Assembly (NCBI RefSeq): GCF_016918855.1
Contig: NZ_JADKYB010000016.1
Location: forward strand, 124,001-188,000
Source: Actinacidiphila acididurans
GTDB lineage: Bacteria; Actinomycetota; Actinomycetes; Streptomycetales; Streptomycetaceae
Reading direction: 5' to 3'
DNA: 64,000 bases
Positions 15,854-24,796 of the stretch are shown here, one piece after another. Position 1 is the first letter of the stretch. Each line of letters starts with the position of its first letter. Both the position numbers and the translations under genes were made by a program. The notes under the pieces are model-generated. The model did not search any database and was not told where the DNA came from. It saw only the letters and a program-made list of their open reading frames with translations.

Positions 15854-16309
15854 ATGCTGATCGATGTCCTCGGGGGGCTGCTGCTGTTGCTGACCGGGGC
15901 CCTGGCGGGGGTGCTGGTCGCGGTCGAGATCGCGGTGGTGCCGATGCTGGGCGCGCTGCCCGGTGAGCGCTACGTCCAGGTCCACCGGCTGCTCGACCCG
16001 CGGTTCGACCCGCTGATGCCCACCGTCAACAAGGTCGCGCTGGGCGCGGGCGTGGTGCTGACGGTGTACGCGCCCGGCGCCGCGGCCCGGGCCGCCTTCG
16101 CGGTGGCCGAGGCCGGGCTGATCGGGGTGGCGCTGGTCTCGGAACTGTCCAACGTCCGGCTCAACCGCTCCATCGACACCTGGGAGCCGGACCGGCTGCC
16201 GCAGGGCTGGGCCCGGTCCCGGGACCGGTGGGCGCGGTCCAACCGGCACCGCACCTGGATCGCGCTGGCCGCCTTCGCCGCCGCGATCACCGGGATGTCG
16301 CTGGCGTGA
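15854..16309 (+). CDS. DUF1772 anthrone-oxygenase-like membrane protein
   Basis: The 151-residue protein has about four hydrophobic helices: residues ~5-30, a second near 65-80, a third at ~85-100 and a last at ~135-150. Between them lie EIAVVPMLGALPGERYVQVHRLLDPRFDPLMPTVNK and ELSNVRLNRSIDTWEPDRLP with the conserved Asn. This is the DUF1772 family, members of which (HypC type) are cofactor-free anthrone oxygenases in anthraquinone and aflatoxin biosynthesis. It is the last gene of the plus-strand run and is followed by a strong terminator hairpin. Its presence together with ABM enzymes suggests more than one quinone-forming step. Confidence 0.8.
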   Translation: MLIDVLGGLLLLLTGALAGVLVAVEIAVVPMLGALPGERYVQVHRLLDPRFDPLMPTVNKVALGAGVVLTVYAPGAAARAAFAVAEAGLIGVALVSELSNVRLNRSIDTWEPDRLPQGWARSRDRWARSNRHRTWIALAAFAAAITGMSLA

Positions 16310-16315
16310 GAGGGT

Positions 16316-16357
16316 CCGTCCCGGGCGGCCGGCACCTGTCCGGTCCGCCCGGGACGG
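16316..16357. terminator. Strong hairpin ending the PKS operon
   Basis: Perfect 13-bp arms CCGTCCCGGGCGG / CCGCCCGGGACGG, with a further CCGG/CCGG pairing in the loop, lie between the convergent membrane-protein and deazaflavin-oxidoreductase genes. There is no T tract, as is common in Streptomyces. It can serve both strands. Confidence 0.75.
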
Positions 16358-16380
16358 CCGTCGGTCGGTGGGCCGGCCGG

Positions 16381-16404
16381 TCAGTCGGTCAGTCGGTCAG
16401 TCGG
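16381..16404. repeat. Three tandem TCAGTCGG units
   Basis: An exact 8-bp unit is repeated three times at the 3' end of the oxidoreductase gene; the third copy contains its stop codon (16397-16399). Slippage here would change only the sequence after the stop. Confidence 0.85.
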
Positions 16405-16846
16405 GGACGACGCGGAAGACCGGGATACGGGGCGCCGCGCGCTCGAAGGCCTCCGGGGAGGCGTCCTCGACCACGCCGTTCTTGACGTAGATGCCGACGC
16501 CCATGGGGACCTGCTTGGGGAGTTCGCGCACGATGGGGCCGCGCTCCGACAGCGGGACCTCCTCCAGCCGTACGTGCCAGTGCTTGCGGCCGCGGACCAT
16601 GACGCCCTCGCCGGCCGCCCGGACGTTCTTCACCCAGTCGGACTCGGGAAACGCCTGGAGCACGTACTGGGTGCCGGCGATCTCGACCGGCGCGACGGGG
16701 TTGCTGTACTCCTTGCCGGACTTCCGGCCGCGCACCTTCAGCAGGTGGATCGGCCCGACCGGCAGGCCGAGCCGCTGGAAGGTCTCCATGATCTTGTTGC
16801 GGATGCGCAGTGACGCGCTGATCGGCGGGCGGGTGTCAGCGGACAT
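16397..16846 (-). CDS. Deazaflavin-dependent nitroreductase family (Ddn/DUF385) protein
   Basis: The 149-residue protein has the single-domain split-barrel pattern of the Ddn/Rv3547 family: LLKVRGRKSGKEYSNPVAPV near residues 38-58, YVLQAFPESDWVKNVRAAGE and RGRKHWHVRLEEV. Members bind F420 (some bind FMN or FAD) and reduce quinones, nitro groups or enones. It lies convergent to the PKS operon and upstream of the second LuxR gene on the same strand order, so a reductive tailoring step on a quinone is plausible but not proven. The ATG at 16846 matches the family's usual start (MSADTRPP). Confidence 0.8.
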   Translation of the reverse strand: MSADTRPPISASLRIRNKIMETFQRLGLPVGPIHLLKVRGRKSGKEYSNPVAPVEIAGTQYVLQAFPESDWVKNVRAAGEGVMVRGRKHWHVRLEEVPLSERGPIVRELPKQVPMGVGIYVKNGVVEDASPEAFERAAPRIPVFRVVPD

Positions 16847-16959
16847 GGCGTGGGCACTCGGCTCTCTGTCGGGTCGGTACGGGGACGGTCTCCGGGCCGG
16901 GAGCGGCCGGTGGGCGGTTCCGGTGCGGGCCTGGCCGCCGGGTCGGTGCGGCCGCCGGT

Positions 16960-17649
16960 TCAGTGCGGGTGCACGAAGCCCGTGGTGTACGCGGTGGTGA
17001 TCACGTCGATGCGGCTGCGCAGCTCCAGCTTGCTCATCAGGCTGTGCACATGGCTCTTGACGGTGGCTCCGCTGAGGGTCAGTGCCTCGGCGATCTCCGC
17101 ATTGCTCCAGCCGCGCAGCATCAGGTGGACCACCTCGATCTCCCGGCCGGTGAGCTTGTCGAAGCGGTCCCAGGCGTGCGGGGGCCGTATCGTGCCGGGC
17201 AGGCCGCCGACGGCGGCGGGCGGCACCGGGCACACCTGGTAGCCCGACCGCAGCAGGCGGATGGCCGGCACCAGGGTGGACCGGTCGGTGAGGTTGACGG
17301 TCAGGCCCGTGACGGCGCCGGCCTCGGCCGGCCGCGGCGACCGGTCGCCGGGCATGCGCTGGGCGAACGGCGAGACCACCAGCACCCGGGGCGCGGGGGC
17401 GGCGCCCGCCAGCGCGCGGATCAGCGGCAGCGGGTCGGGGTCGCCGAGGACGACGGCGACCTCGGGGCGGTGTTCGGCGACCAGCAGCGGCAGGTCGGCG
17501 GGCTGTGCCGCGTCGCCCGCCACGGTGAATCCGGGTTCCCGGTCCAGGGCCGACACCAGCGCGCCGCGGCTGAGGAAGCTGCCGCCCGCCACCAGGATCG
17601 AGACGGGCGGGCCCGGCTCGTCGCCCGCGGGCGGGACCTGTGCGCGCAT
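16960..17649 (-). CDS. LuxR/NarL-type regulator with atypical receiver, second copy
   Basis: The 229-residue protein has an N-terminal receiver-like domain (VSILVAGGSFLSRGALVSAL, then EVAVVLGDPDPLPLI) and a C-terminal LuxR helix-turn-helix (FDKLTGREIEVVHLMLRGWS, then EALTLSGATVKSHVHSLMSK, LELRSR). The position of the usual phosphorylated Asp is altered (VVLGDPD), and there is no partner kinase nearby, so it may respond to a ligand rather than phosphorylation. ATG 17649 has a GGGGGAA ribosome site. It is divergent from the methyltransferase gene at 17913 and shares its architecture with the regulator at 5473, so the cluster has one SARP and two such orphan regulators. Confidence 0.85.
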   Translation of the reverse strand: MRAQVPPAGDEPGPPVSILVAGGSFLSRGALVSALDREPGFTVAGDAAQPADLPLLVAEHRPEVAVVLGDPDPLPLIRALAGAAPAPRVLVVSPFAQRMPGDRSPRPAEAGAVTGLTVNLTDRSTLVPAIRLLRSGYQVCPVPPAAVGGLPGTIRPPHAWDRFDKLTGREIEVVHLMLRGWSNAEIAEALTLSGATVKSHVHSLMSKLELRSRIDVITTAYTTGFVHPH

Positions 17650-17912
17650 CGTGTCTCTTCCCCCCGGACGGCGGGCACCCCTGGCGGCCGGGCGCCCGGG
17701 TCCGTCCCGCCGCCCTCGATGAGTCCTTACGTAGCGAACTATCAAATCATAGGGGGCCGCCGTCCCCCGGTGTCAACGCGCGCCGGGCGGCCGGGGACAC
17801 GTGTCGCGGGGCCGGCGGTGGTGCTTTCTCCCGCCTTTATCTCCCTTTGCCGGCGCTCCGTACCGTCGAAGGGTCGGACGAGTCGACGCAATCACACCTC
17901 TGGAGCCGAGAG

Positions 17913-18710
17913 ATGAACGCAATCGCCCAGCTCAAGCCTGCCGACATCTGGCGCGACGCCGACGCCGCCAAAAACTTCCTCGACCAGGCGGCCGCCGAGC
18001 TCGCCGCCGCCAAGCAGCAGCTCGACTCCCTGCTCCGGGCCGAACCGGGCGCTCACGTGCTGGACGTCGGCTGCGGCACCGGCGACGACGTACGGGCACT
18101 GGCCGCCCGGGTGGGGCCGGCCGGCCGGGTGGTGGGCCTGGACTCCAGCGAGCAGCTCATCGCGCGGGGGCGGCCGGCCGGCCCGGACGCCGCGCCGGTG
18201 GAGTTCGTGCTCGGGCAGGCGGACGCGCTGCCGTTCGACGACGCGACCTTCGACGTGGTGCGCTCCGAACGGGTGATCCAGCACGTGCCGGACCCGGCGG
18301 CGGCCGTCGCGGAGATGCTGCGGGTGGTCAAGCCGGGCGGGCAGGTGCTGGTCACCGACCCGGACCACGGGATGTGGGCGCCGGACCTGGACGACCGGGA
18401 GCTGACCCGGCGGATCATGACCTGGTGGAGCGACCACGTGCCGAACCCGTGGGTGGCGCGCCGGCTGCGGGACTTCTTCGTACGGGCGGGGGCGCGCGAC
18501 GTGGCGATCACGCTCCAGCCGGTGGTGCTCACCTCGCTGGCCGCGGCCGACGCGCTGACCCTGATGAGCAGGGCGGCGACGGCCGCCGAGGCGCAGGGCG
18601 TGGTGCCGGCCGGGCAGGCCAGGGCGTGGGGCGCGGAGATCGAGCGCCGGGACCAGGAGGGCCGCTTCCTGATGTTCGGCACCTTCGTCGTCGTCACCGG
18701 CGTGAAGTAG
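17913..18710 (+). CDS. Class I SAM methyltransferase (UbiE/methyltransf_11 type)
   Basis: The 265-residue protein carries the SAM motif VLDVGCGTGDDVRALAARVG near residue 50, the acidic VVGLDSSEQLIARG, motif II FDVVRSERVIQHVPDPAAAV and motif III VVKPGGQVLVTDPDHG. It is a methyltransferase-11 type enzyme, able to act on C or O of small aromatic or quinone substrates. ATG 17913 follows GGAG. It is divergent from the LuxR gene and directly upstream of the SnoaL-like gene, so it is probably a tailoring enzyme of the polyketide cluster. Methyl position unknown. Confidence 0.88.
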   Translation: MNAIAQLKPADIWRDADAAKNFLDQAAAELAAAKQQLDSLLRAEPGAHVLDVGCGTGDDVRALAARVGPAGRVVGLDSSEQLIARGRPAGPDAAPVEFVLGQADALPFDDATFDVVRSERVIQHVPDPAAAVAEMLRVVKPGGQVLVTDPDHGMWAPDLDDRELTRRIMTWWSDHVPNPWVARRLRDFFVRAGARDVAITLQPVVLTSLAAADALTLMSRAATAAEAQGVVPAGQARAWGAEIERRDQEGRFLMFGTFVVVTGVK

Positions 18711-18721
18711 GGCGGGCCCTG

Positions 18722-19300
18722 ATGGCGGAAAGGACCGAACACACCACGCGCGTCGCCTCGGAGCGGACGCAGGACCGTACCGGGGAACGCGCCCCAAAAC
18801 AGGCGGGGGAACAGGCGTCGGAGCAGACGGCGGAATCGGCGGCCGACCGTAGCGCCGCGTACCGGGCGGCCGGGCACCGCGCGCTGGCCGAGCGCTGGTT
18901 CGGGCGGGCGTGGGCCGGCGGCGACACCGCTATCGCCGAGGAGGTCTTCGCGCCGGACTTCGTGCTCAACGGCCGTACGGTCGGGCCGGACGGGCCGCGG
19001 CACAGCGTGGCGGCGGTGCACCGGGCGTTCTCCGGGGTCCGGGTGACGCTGGACCTGGTGCTGACCGACGGGCCGCACGTGGTGACGCACTACACCACGT
19101 CCGCGCGGCACACCGGGACCTTCCGGGGGGTGCCGGCGACCGGACGGTCCATCACGGCCACCGGGATCGTGGTGTGGGAGGTCGTGGACGGCAAGGTCGT
19201 CCGGGACTGGAACGTCTTCGACACCGCGGGGCTGCTGGCCCAGCTCACCGGGAACGCGGCGCTCGCGCCCGCGCCTGCCGACGGCCGGCCGGCGGGCTGA
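18722..19300 (+). CDS. SnoaL-like polyketide cyclase/ester-cyclase family protein
   Basis: The 192-residue protein has a charged, repetitive N-terminal extension (residues 1-45, with TERT/QASEQTAE runs) that looks disordered, then a SnoaL/NTF2-like domain: ALAERWFGRAWAGGDTAIAE, FAPDFVLNGRTVGPDG, HYTTSARHTGTFRGVPATGR, ITATGIVVWEVVDGKVVRDW. NTF2-fold SnoaL relatives close the fourth ring of anthracyclines, but many homologues have other or no enzymatic activity. The start is 12 bases after the methyltransferase stop, so the two are co-transcribed. It marks the probable right end of the polyketide cluster. Confidence 0.78.
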   Translation: MAERTEHTTRVASERTQDRTGERAPKQAGEQASEQTAESAADRSAAYRAAGHRALAERWFGRAWAGGDTAIAEEVFAPDFVLNGRTVGPDGPRHSVAAVHRAFSGVRVTLDLVLTDGPHVVTHYTTSARHTGTFRGVPATGRSITATGIVVWEVVDGKVVRDWNVFDTAGLLAQLTGNAALAPAPADGRPAG

Positions 19301-19350
19301 GCGCGGGCGGCCGGAGTGCCCGGGTACGGCCGCCGCGTCCGGCGCGACGG

Positions 19351-20748
19351 TCAGCGGCCGTACCAGACGGTGGTGACGTTGCAGAACTCGCGGATGCCGT
19401 GGCCGGACAGTTCGCGGCCGTAGCCGGAGCGCTTGACGCCGCCGAACGGCATCGCGGGGTGCGAGGCCGTCATACCGTTGAAGTAGACCCCGCCGGCGGC
19501 CAGGTCGCCCGCGAAGCGCCGCTGCTCGTCCTCGTCGCGGGTCCACACGTTGGAACTCAGGCCGAAGGGTGTGTCGTTGGCCAGGGCGATCGCCGCGTCG
19601 AGGTCGGGCACCCGGTAGAGGGTGGCGACCGGGCCGAACGCCTCCTCGCGGTGGATGCGCATGCGGTCGGTGACGCCGGCCAGGACGGTGGGCTCGTAGT
19701 ACCAGCCGCCCGGCAGCCCGTCGGGGCGGCGGCCCCCGCACAACGCCACGGCGCCCTGGGAGAGCGCGTCCTCGACGAGTTCTTCCAGGTCGGCGCGGCC
19801 CTGCTCGGTGGACAGCGGCCCCACGTCGGTGTCGGCGTCGGCGGGATCGCCGACCGCGAGCGCGGCCATGGCGCGGCTGAAGCGGGCGGCGAAGTCGTCG
19901 TAGACGTCCTCGTGGACGATGAAGCGCTTGGCGGCGATGCAGGACTGGCCGTTGTTCTGCACGCGGGCGGTGACTGCGGTGGCGACGGCGTGGTCGAGTT
20001 CGGCGGCGGCCGAGGGCATCACCACGAAGGGGTCGCTGCCGCCGAGTTCCAGCACGGTCTTCTTGACCTCGTCGCCGGCCACCGCGGCGACCGCGCGGCC
20101 GGCGCCCTCGCTGCCGGTGAGGGTGGCGGCGGCGACCCGGGGGTCGCGCAGGATCTTCTCGATGGCGCCGGAGCCGACCAGCAGGGTCTGGAAGCAGCCG
20201 GCCGGGAAGCCGGCCCGGCGGAAGAGATCGCCGAGGTAGAGGGCGGTCTGCGGGACGTTGGAGGCGTGCTTGAGCAGGGCGGTGTTGCCGGCCATCAGGG
20301 CGGGCGCGGCGAACCGGATCACCTGCCACAGCGGGAAGTTCCACGGCATGACGGCCAGCACCACGCCGAGCGGGCGGTAGCGGACGTACGCGTGCCGGGC
20401 GCCGCTGTCCTCGACGTCGGCGGCTGCGGGGTGCTCGTCGGCGAGCAGGTGCTCGGCGTTGGCGGCGTACCAGCGCATGGCCTTGACGCACTTGGCGGCC
20501 TCGGCGCGGGCGGCGGACAGGGTCTTGCCCATCTCGGTGGTCATGATGCGGGCGACCTGGTCCTGCTCGGCCTCCAGCAGGTCGGCGGCCGAGGCGAGCA
20601 GCGCGGCGCGGGAGTCGAAGTCGGTGGCGCGGTAGCTGCGGAAAGCGCTCTCCGCGCGCGCGAGGCATTCCTCGATGCTCCGGTCGTCCAGCGGCTCGAA
20701 GGTCCGGACGGTCTCCCCGGTCGCGGGGTTCACGGTGGCGATGGGCAT
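19351..20748 (-). CDS. NAD(P)-dependent aldehyde dehydrogenase (succinate-semialdehyde type)
   Basis: The 465-residue enzyme has the ALDH signature: MPWNFPLWQVIRFAAPALMA, the NAD loop LTGSEGAGRAVAAVAG, the general-base Glu in VLELGGSDPFVV, the catalytic Cys in NNGQSCIAAKRF and EEAFGPVATLYRV. Spacing and MPFGGVKRSGYGRE near the end match the GabD-like short group that oxidises succinate semialdehyde or related aldehydes. GGAGGAGGAA lies before ATG 20748. It appears unrelated to the polyketide cluster. An ORF extension to 21060 exists but has no ribosome site. Confidence 0.88.
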   Translation of the reverse strand: MPIATVNPATGETVRTFEPLDDRSIEECLARAESAFRSYRATDFDSRAALLASAADLLEAEQDQVARIMTTEMGKTLSAARAEAAKCVKAMRWYAANAEHLLADEHPAAADVEDSGARHAYVRYRPLGVVLAVMPWNFPLWQVIRFAAPALMAGNTALLKHASNVPQTALYLGDLFRRAGFPAGCFQTLLVGSGAIEKILRDPRVAAATLTGSEGAGRAVAAVAGDEVKKTVLELGGSDPFVVMPSAAAELDHAVATAVTARVQNNGQSCIAAKRFIVHEDVYDDFAARFSRAMAALAVGDPADADTDVGPLSTEQGRADLEELVEDALSQGAVALCGGRRPDGLPGGWYYEPTVLAGVTDRMRIHREEAFGPVATLYRVPDLDAAIALANDTPFGLSSNVWTRDEDEQRRFAGDLAAGGVYFNGMTASHPAMPFGGVKRSGYGRELSGHGIREFCNVTTVWYGR

Positions 20749-21074
20749 GGCGACTTCCTCCTCCTGGCCCCGGGCGACGGGACGACCGGACGGCCGGGCA
20801 GCCGGCGGCGCTGTGCGCGTACCCCTGCCGGGGCGGTCCATGCGGGCGCCGTTCATCCTGCCCCGGAGCCGGACCAGGTCCGGGGGTACGGCGCGGCGGC
20901 GGGGCACGGCGGCACCCGCCCGGCTCAAGACCTTCTGGACGCGGGCTGTCCGCAAGCGTTCACTCTTCGGTAACGTCTGGCACATACATGTCATGGCACA
21001 TACATGACAGGATCTACGCGCGCAGAACTGCCTCTCGCTCCCCCACCCACCGCCCCCCACCTGGAGGTTGACGG
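20749..21074. promoter_or_regulatory. Divergent gap with repeated TGGCACATACATG box
   Basis: No gene is seen in this 326-bp gap between the divergent aldehyde dehydrogenase and the secreted-protein gene. An exact 13-bp direct repeat TGGCACATACATG occurs at 20978 and 20994 (16-bp period). Overlapping the second copy is an inverted repeat TGTCATG-N7-CATGACA (20989-21009). The box is AT-rich for this genome and lies 65 bp before the secreted-protein start, a likely operator or promoter element. Confidence 0.6.
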
Positions 21075-22571
21075 ATGCTTGGTCTCCGTACCGTCCGTGG
21101 CCGCGCCCTCGTCGGCGCCACCGCGGTCTTCGGCGCGCTGGCGCTGGGCGCCGCCGGCATCGCGGCCGGCAGCGCGCAGGCCTCGCCGGCCGCCCCCGCG
21201 GCGCCGGCCGCCGCGACGACGCACCGCGTGCTGTTCGACAACACCAAGGCCGAGACGGCCGGCAACGCCGACTGGATCATCAGCACCAGCCAGCCGGACC
21301 CGCTCGGCCAGAACCCGTCGCCCAGCAAGGAGACGGACTGGACCGGCGCGCTGTCCTCGTGGGGCGTGGCCCTGCAGAAGGCCGGCGGCTACTCGCTGAA
21401 GACCCTGCCGTCCGGGAACACCATCACCTACGGCGGCAGCTCCGCACAGGACCTCAGCAACTTCGACACCTTCGTGATCGACGAGCCGAACGTGAAGTTC
21501 AGCGCCGCCGAGAAGACCGCCATCATGAAGTTCGTGCAGAACGGCGGCGGCCTGTTCCTGATCTCGGACCACAACGGCAGCGACCGCAACAACGACGGCT
21601 GCGACTCGCCGTGCGCGATCAACGACCTGCTGACCAACAACGGCGTCGACAACACGGACCCGTTCGGCTTCTCCGTGGACCTGCTGGACATCAGCAGCGA
21701 CAACCCGAAGGCCATCAGCGACAGTTCCAACCCGGTGCTGCACGGCCCGTTCGGCACCGTGACCGGCAGCATCATGGCCGACGGCACCACCTTCACCCTC
21801 AAGCCGGCGGACAACCCGGCGGTCAAGGGCCTGCTGTACCGCACGGGTTACTCCGGCAACACCGGCGCGTTCTTCGCCACCAGCACCTTCGGCAGCGGCC
21901 GGGTGGCGATCTGGGGCGACAGCTCTCCGGTGGACGACGGCACCGGCCAGTCCGGGAACACGCTCTACGACGGCTGGAACGACCCGGGCGGCACGGACGC
22001 GGCCCTGGCGCTGAACGCGACCGCCTGGCTGGCCGGCAACGGCACCACCACCACTCCCCCGCCGACCACCACCCCGCCCACCACCCCGCCCGGCGGCGGC
22101 ACCTGCACCCCGGCCCAGCTGCTGGCCAACCCCGGCTTCGAGTCCGGCAACACCGCCTGGTCCGCGTCCTCCGGCGTGATCACCAACTCCACCGGCGAGG
22201 CGGCCCACAGCGGCTCGTACAAGGCGTGGCTGGACGGCTACGGCACCGCGACCACCGACACCCTCTCGCAGTCGGTGAGCGTCCCGGCCGGGTGCGCGGC
22301 CACCTTCTCCTTCTGGCTGCACATCGACACCGCCGAGACCGGTTCCACGGCGTACGACAACCTCACCGTGCAGGTGCTGAACTCCTCCGGCACCGTGCTG
22401 CGCACCCTGGGGACGTACTCCAACGTCAACGCCGCCTCCGGCTACGCGCAGAAGTCCTTCGACCTGAGCGCCTACGCCGGCCAGAACGTGACCGTGAAGT
22501 TCACCGGAACCGAGGGCAGCAAGCTGCAGACCTCGTTCGTGGTGGACGACACGGCGCTCAACGTGAGCTGA
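21075..22571 (+). CDS. Secreted two-domain protein (amidotransferase-like fold plus C-terminal jelly-roll)
   Basis: The 498-residue protein begins with a Sec signal peptide (residues 1-37, ending AAGSAQA). Residues about 48-320 resemble the ThuA/DUF4350-type class I glutamine-amidotransferase-like fold: [40 protein letters not shown] and [18 protein letters not shown] Thr/Pro linker (about 325-345, [18 protein letters not shown]) leads to a C-terminal beta-sandwich of ~150 residues starting [16 protein letters not shown], typical of carbohydrate-binding or MAM-like modules on secreted hydrolases. Function is unknown; surface or polysaccharide association is inferred. It is flanked upstream by the repeat box and downstream by a terminator. 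Confidence 0.72.
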   Translation: MLGLRTVRGRALVGATAVFGALALGAAGIAAGSAQASPAAPAAPAAATTHRVLFDNTKAETAGNADWIISTSQPDPLGQNPSPSKETDWTGALSSWGVALQKAGGYSLKTLPSGNTITYGGSSAQDLSNFDTFVIDEPNVKFSAAEKTAIMKFVQNGGGLFLISDHNGSDRNNDGCDSPCAINDLLTNNGVDNTDPFGFSVDLLDISSDNPKAISDSSNPVLHGPFGTVTGSIMADGTTFTLKPADNPAVKGLLYRTGYSGNTGAFFATSTFGSGRVAIWGDSSPVDDGTGQSGNTLYDGWNDPGGTDAALALNATAWLAGNGTTTTPPPTTTPPTTPPGGGTCTPAQLLANPGFESGNTAWSASSGVITNSTGEAAHSGSYKAWLDGYGTATTDTLSQSVSVPAGCAATFSFWLHIDTAETGSTAYDNLTVQVLNSSGTVLRTLGTYSNVNAASGYAQKSFDLSAYAGQNVTVKFTGTEGSKLQTSFVVDDTALNVS

Positions 22572-22593
22572 CGCGGGCCCACGTGACGTCGAC

Positions 22594-22634
22594 GACCTGA
22601 CGCCGCTTCCGGTCTGCCGGCCGGGCGTCAGGTC
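22594..22634. terminator. Hairpin between convergent genes
   Basis: Arms GACCTGACGCC / GGCGTCAGGTC (11 bp, perfect) with a 19-base loop lie just after the secreted-protein gene. The right arm overlaps the last codons of the convergent phosphatase gene, so it can act on both. Confidence 0.65.
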
Positions 22635-24796
22635 TCCGGGGCGTCGAACTCGCACCAGACGGCCTTGCCGTCGCCGCGCGGTTCGACGCCCCACCGCGCG
22701 GCGAGCGCGTCGATCATCAGCAGCCCGCGGCCGGAGGTGGCCGCCTCGCCGGGCGACCGGCGGCGCGGCCACACGCTGGAGCGGTCCTGCACCGACAGCC
22801 GGACCCGGCGCACCGGTTCGGGCAGCACCTCGAGGGTGACCACCGCGCCGCCCTCGGTGTGCAGCAGGACGTTGCCGAGCAGTTCGCCGGCGGCCAGTTC
22901 CAGATCGTCGGCGAGATTCGGCAGCCGCCAGGCGACCAGCGCCTCGCGCAGGGCGTCGCGGGCCTCGGCCAGGCCCTCGGGGTCGGCCTGGTGGACGTAG
23001 GTGTGCATCCGGGGGGCCCGCGGGGTGCCGTCGTCGGGCGCGCGGCGCAGGATCAGCAGGGCCACGTCGTCGTCGGAGCCCCAGCGCCGCCAGAGGCTGT
23101 CGGCCAGGTGGTCGGCCAGGTCCTCGGCCCGCTGCGGGCCGTCGTGGACGGCCTCGGCGAGCGCTTCCATGCCGATGGTGATGTCCAGGCCGCGCTCCTC
23201 GACCAGGCCGTCGGTGCAGAACACCAGAGTCTCGCCGGGCACCAGGTCGAGCCGGGTCTCGGGGAACTCCTGCAGGTCCAGCAAGGTGGCCAGGCCCAGC
23301 GGCAGGCCGCCGCGGACCCCCGGCCAGCCGGTACGGCCGTCGGTGTGCCGGATCAGCGGGCCCAGGTGGCCGGCCCGGGCCGCCCGGATGGTGCCGGTGC
23401 CCAGGTCGAGCTGGACGTAGCCGCAGGTCGCGAAGCGCTCGGTGTCGAGTTCGGCCAGGAACCGGGAGGCGCGGGCGAGCACCGTGGAGGGCGGGTGGCC
23501 CTCGGCGGCGTAGGCGCGCAGCGCGATCCGGAGCTGGCCCATCACGGCGGCGGCGTGGGTGTCGTGGCCCTGCACGTCGCCGACGACCAGGCCGACCCGG
23601 TTCTGCGGCAGGGCCACCACGTCGTACCAGTCGCCGCCGACCTCCCGGCCGCTGCGGGCCGCGTGGTAGCGGACGGCGATCTCGGCGCCCTCGAAGCGCG
23701 GGATGTGCCGGGGCAGCATCGACGCCTGCAGCCCGGTGGCGAACTCGCGCTCCTGGTCGAAGAGGATGGCCCGTTGCAGGGACTGGGCCAGGATGCCGGC
23801 CAGTGCCCCGGCCAGCTCCCGATCCTCGCGGGAGAAGTGGGTGCGCTTGCGGTAGAAGAGCCCGAGGCCGCCGATGGCCCGGGCCTGGGCGACCAGCGGC
23901 AGGAACGCGGCGGCGTCCAGGTCGAGTTCCTCCAGGTAGGGCCGCAGCAGGGGAAAACGCTCTCCCAGGCGGGCGAAGGATGTCACGAACCGCGGCTGCT
24001 GGGTGAGCACGGCCTCGGCCAGCGGCAGCGACTCGTCCAGCCGGCGGGTGCCCAGGCCGCGAAAGCCCACCATGGGCCGGCCGCCGAACGCCACGGCCCG
24101 CAGGTTGCTGCCCTCTATCAGGGCCAGCACCATGCCGTCGGCGCCGAACCGCTCCAGGCCGCCGGCCCCGGTGAGCACTGCCGTCACGTCCTCGACGGTG
24201 ACCGCGTGGGACAGTGCCTCGATGGTGCGGCGGACCAGGGCGGACGGGCTGGGCCGGGCCGGTTCGCCGGCGCCGGCGGCCTGGAGGGAGCCGTTCTGCC
24301 CGGGCCCGCCGGCGGCGGGGTTGTGGGCGAGTTCGTCGGTGGCGTCGCGCACGACGCCGACCACGCGGTAGGGGTTGCCCAACTCGTCGCGCAGGATGGT
24401 GCCCTGGGTGTGGGTCCACTGCTTGACGCCGTCGCGGCGGGTGACCTGGAAGTACCCGCCGTAGCTGCGCTTGCCGGACTGGAGTGCCTTGCGCAGGGCC
24501 ACGTCCAGCCGGGCGCCCTCCTCGGGGGTGACCCGCAGTACCAGGGACTCGGGCCGCCGGTCGAACTCCTCCGGGCGCAGGTCGAAGACCTCCAGGCCGG
24601 TGGCGTCGAGTTCGAACACGCCCCGGTCCAGGTCCCAGTCGAAGCTGCCCACGCCGTTGAGGGCCAGCCGCTCCGAGGGGCCGAGCTCCGGGGCGGTCGG
24701 GTGGCCGGCGGGCGGCGGGCCGACGCGCGGGTCGTACCGCGCGGGGGTCGACCGGGTCGGCCGCGCGGGCGACGTGGGCCCGTTGTGCGCGCTCAT
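22628..24796 (-). CDS. PAS-GAF-SpoIIE phosphatase with C-terminal anti-sigma-type ATPase domain
   Basis: The 722-residue cytoplasmic protein has four domains. A PAS domain spans ~40-155 (FDWDLDRGVFELDATGLEVF, then VVGVVRDATDELA) and a GAF domain ~180-340. A PP2C-like SpoIIE phosphatase covers ~355-570 (REVGGDWYDVVAL, VGDVQGHDTHAA, VFCTDGLVEERG, SDDDVALLILRR), and a histidine-kinase-type ATPase domain ~590-715 (AAGELLGNVLLHTEGGAVVT, SGRGLLMIDALAARWGVE). Such proteins control anti-anti-sigma factors by coupling phosphatase and kinase activities to sensed signals; Streptomyces has many. The N box reads ELLGNVLLH, slightly unusual. ATG 24796 has GGAGCAGG in front. No sigma/anti-sigma partner is adjacent. 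Confidence 0.9.
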   Translation of the reverse strand: MSAHNGPTSPARPTRSTPARYDPRVGPPPAGHPTAPELGPSERLALNGVGSFDWDLDRGVFELDATGLEVFDLRPEEFDRRPESLVLRVTPEEGARLDVALRKALQSGKRSYGGYFQVTRRDGVKQWTHTQGTILRDELGNPYRVVGVVRDATDELAHNPAAGGPGQNGSLQAAGAGEPARPSPSALVRRTIEALSHAVTVEDVTAVLTGAGGLERFGADGMVLALIEGSNLRAVAFGGRPMVGFRGLGTRRLDESLPLAEAVLTQQPRFVTSFARLGERFPLLRPYLEELDLDAAAFLPLVAQARAIGGLGLFYRKRTHFSREDRELAGALAGILAQSLQRAILFDQEREFATGLQASMLPRHIPRFEGAEIAVRYHAARSGREVGGDWYDVVALPQNRVGLVVGDVQGHDTHAAAVMGQLRIALRAYAAEGHPPSTVLARASRFLAELDTERFATCGYVQLDLGTGTIRAARAGHLGPLIRHTDGRTGWPGVRGGLPLGLATLLDLQEFPETRLDLVPGETLVFCTDGLVEERGLDITIGMEALAEAVHDGPQRAEDLADHLADSLWRRWGSDDDVALLILRRAPDDGTPRAPRMHTYVHQADPEGLAEARDALREALVAWRLPNLADDLELAAGELLGNVLLHTEGGAVVTLEVLPEPVRRVRLSVQDRSSVWPRRRSPGEAATSGRGLLMIDALAARWGVEPRGDGKAVWCEFDAPET

